NCBI GenBank assembly: GCA_965240325.2
Contig: OZ251231.1
Location: forward strand, 620,001 to 684,000
From: Rebecca billardiae RCC1528
Lineage: Eukaryota; Haptophyta
Length of the DNA: 64,000 nucleotides
Reading direction: 5' to 3'
Position numbers and translations under genes: made by a program
Notes under the pieces: model-generated
The model's input: the letters and a program-made list of their open reading frames with translations, nothing else
Told to the model about the DNA's origin: nothing
The model's database searches: none
Shown: positions 62,492 to 64,000 of the stretch, piece after piece
Layout of the letters: each line of letters opens with the position of its first letter
Position numbering within the stretch: position 1 is the stretch's first letter

Positions 62492-64000
62492 TCACGCCTC
62501 GTACGCCGACGACGCTGCCGCAGAGCCTGATGACTCGTAGCCGCCACCATAGTCTTTGAGGTCGTCGCCGAGGTGGTTGTGCTCGCGATGCGGCATGCTG
62601 GGGGCGCCACGCTCGGGAGACTCGTCCGGCCGGCCGCCCCTGGCGGACAGATGCCCTCGAAGCCGCGTCTCAGTGCTGCTGCGCTCGCCAAGCCCGGCCG
62701 CGCCCAGGCGGTCGGAGCCCGAGCGGTCGGCATCCGCTCGGCCCGCCGTGCCGTCCACAGCCGTCTGTGCCGGCCCGGCGCCGGACTCCATGGAGGAGGA
62801 GAGCGACACGCCGAGCGCGAGGAGCCGCTGGCTGAGCTCGGGCGAGAACGGGACCACGTCCGGTGTGCCCTTCGTGCGCGCACGTGGCGCGCGCACGCTG
62901 CCCGCCCGCCAGTGCGCGTCTTCCGCCCTTCCGCTCGAGCGGTCCGGACGCACGTCGAGCTGCGCGCCGGCAGCCGGCTCGGGATCGGAGTAATCGGAGT
63001 AGCCCTGCGGCGAGCGCCAGCCGTGCGCAACGAGCTCGGTCGTGGCCTCGCCCTCGTCGACGATCGCGGCGTCGAGACCCACCGCGAAGCGCGTCACGCT
63101 ATGCGCACGCCCGTGCGGCGAGCCCGCGCGGCGCGCGGGCGACGCGCGGCGCCGCGGCCGCGCGAGCGCTGCGCCGTCCAGCGCACCTGCGCCGGCGACG
63201 CTCAGCAGAAGGGAGTCGGCAGACCTGGTGAGATCGGGCTCGAAGGTGCACTCGGCGAGCTCGGCCTGTGCCGCCTCGCGCTGCGCGCGCGCGCGCTTCT
63301 CCTCGAGGCGCTGCTGCCGCATCTCCGCCGCCTCGAAGAGCCGCTCGTACACACTGCCGCCGTCGCCGCCGCCGCCGCCGCCGCCGCGGCCGCCGCGGCT
63401 GCGCGTCGGGCTGCTGCTGCCACGCCCGGCGCGCCACAGTGTGCTGGTCGCCGTGTCGGCGCGCTCGTGCCCAGCGCCGGATGCGCGCGAGTGGGTGTAT
63501 CCCGAGGGCGACGGGGACGGCGCGCGCTCGCCCGCGCGAGAGCTCGGCGCCGGGGACCTCGGCGCCGGCACCTCGCGCGAGGCAGCGCTGCCCGGCCGCG
63601 GCCGCGGGGGCTCGGAGCGCGGGGCGTCCGCGCGCAGGGTCCGGCGCCAGGCGACGGTGGTCAGCGGCGGCGGCGGCGGCGAGGACGGCATGCGCAGAGG
63701 CGAGGTGGCGCGCAGCGGGCGGCGCGGCGAGGAGCGCGCGCGGAGCATCGCCTCCCGCTGCGCCTCCGCCGCCGCCTGCGCCTCCTTCCGCGCGCGCGCC
63801 GCCGCAACCGCCGCCTCTCGCGCGGCGGCGCGCGCCGCGAGCGCGTCCGCTCGCCTCCGCTCGCGTTCGCGCGCCTCGCGGAGGAGCAGGCGGTGCTCGC
63901 GCGTGGCCGGTGGCCACCTGCGCCGCGCGGCGCGCTGGAGGGTGCGCGCGGCGGTGTGCACCGCGCGCATCTCGCGCCGCAGCGCGTACCCGCGCCACGC
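62492..64000 (-). CDS. IQ-like, Arg/Ala-rich coiled-coil protein, 5' end outside window
   Basis: The frame is open from the stop at 62492 to the window edge. The ATG at 63970 (492 residues) is probably internal, because the codons before it continue an IQ-like motif (AWRGYALRREMRAVHTAART). A basic Ala/Arg coiled coil, Ser/Pro linkers and a second charged helix follow. That helix is VYERLFEAAEMRQQRLEEKR and ends in AECTFEPDL, a combination seen in centrosomal and flagellar proteins where such a segment repeats (my recollection of the pattern, not a search). The C-terminal 200 residues are disordered and acidic/Ser-rich. A cytoskeletal role is possible. Confidence 0.65.
   Translation of the reverse strand, partial: AWRGYALRREMRAVHTAARTLQRAARRRWPPATREHRLLLREARERERRRADALAARAAAREAAVAAARARKEAQAAAEAQREAMLRARSSPRRPLRATSPLRMPSSPPPPPLTTVAWRRTLRADAPRSEPPRPRPGSAASREVPAPRSPAPSSRAGERAPSPSPSGYTHSRASGAGHERADTATSTLWRAGRGSSSPTRSRGGRGGGGGGGDGGSVYERLFEAAEMRQQRLEEKRARAQREAAQAELAECTFEPDLTRSADSLLLSVAGAGALDGAALARPRRRASPARRAGSPHGRAHSVTRFAVGLDAAIVDEGEATTELVAHGWRSPQGYSDYSDPEPAAGAQLDVRPDRSSGRAEDAHWRAGSVRAPRARTKGTPDVVPFSPELSQRLLALGVSLSSSMESGAGPAQTAVDGTAGRADADRSGSDRLGAAGLGERSSTETRLRGHLSARGGRPDESPERGAPSMPHREHNHLGDDLKDYGGGYESSGSAAASSAYEA

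Overview
The window looks like nuclear DNA of a GC-rich unicellular alga, most likely a haptophyte and possibly a pelagophyte. Three things point there. Genes are large, Ala/Arg-rich and carry a few short GT-AG introns. Microsatellites (AT, CT, GT) are frequent. The gene content is typical of such algae: multi-pass membrane proteins with a TIR-like domain, Golgi-type sulfotransferases, phytanoyl-CoA-type dioxygenases, RCC1/F-box proteins and MFS transporters. There are no operons, no rRNA, and no tRNA or CRISPR array that I could see. The lineage is an inference from gene style, not a database result.

Layout. 0.9-4.2 kb: a spliced coiled-coil protein. 4.8-7.8 kb: a head-to-head pair, a TPMT/halide-type methyltransferase and an EXD2-like 3'-5' exonuclease with a C-terminal HNH-like module. 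9.6-11.3 kb: a spliced chromodomain protein. 11.9-15.6 kb: a spliced 1185-residue two-TM coiled-coil protein with a PH-like end. 16.0-18.3 kb: a head-to-head pair, an LRR (ribonuclease-inhibitor type) protein and a PP2C phosphatase. 18.8-19.9 kb: a multi-pass membrane protein. 20.0-22.0 kb: two nested foldback structures between AT tracts. 22.1-26.1 kb: a head-to-head pair, a multi-TM/TIR-like/IQ protein and an aldo-keto reductase. 26.1-28.0 kb: gene debris and AT tracts. 28.0-29.5 kb: a PhyH-type dioxygenase. 30.8-33.6 kb: a head-to-head pair, a six-exon LRR membrane protein and a sulfotransferase. 33.7-40.0 kb: a gene-poor stretch with broken genes and small hairpin repeats. 40.0-43.8 kb: a second multi-TM protein with a TIR-like region. 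43.9-45.3 kb: a second sulfotransferase copy. 46.5-48.1 kb and 49.3-51.4 kb: two MFS transporters with a foldback element between them. 51.4-60.8 kb: repeats, including a 5.8-kb composite bounded by 470-bp inverted arms and holding two apparently identical 808-bp elements with TA target sites and a 415-bp tandem array. 60.9-62.3 kb: an F-box/RCC1 protein. 62.5 kb to the right edge: a partial protein with an IQ-like motif.

Two cross-cutting patterns stand out. All 14 introns I could place begin GTGCG(C/T), not the usual GTRAGT. Several repeat families carry perfect short-loop hairpins whose stems differ between copies but remain fully paired. The genes do not form one pathway. The functional themes are membrane-anchored sensing or signalling (two TIR-like proteins, two LRR proteins, a PP2C), transport (two MFS) and secretory sulfation (two sulfotransferases).
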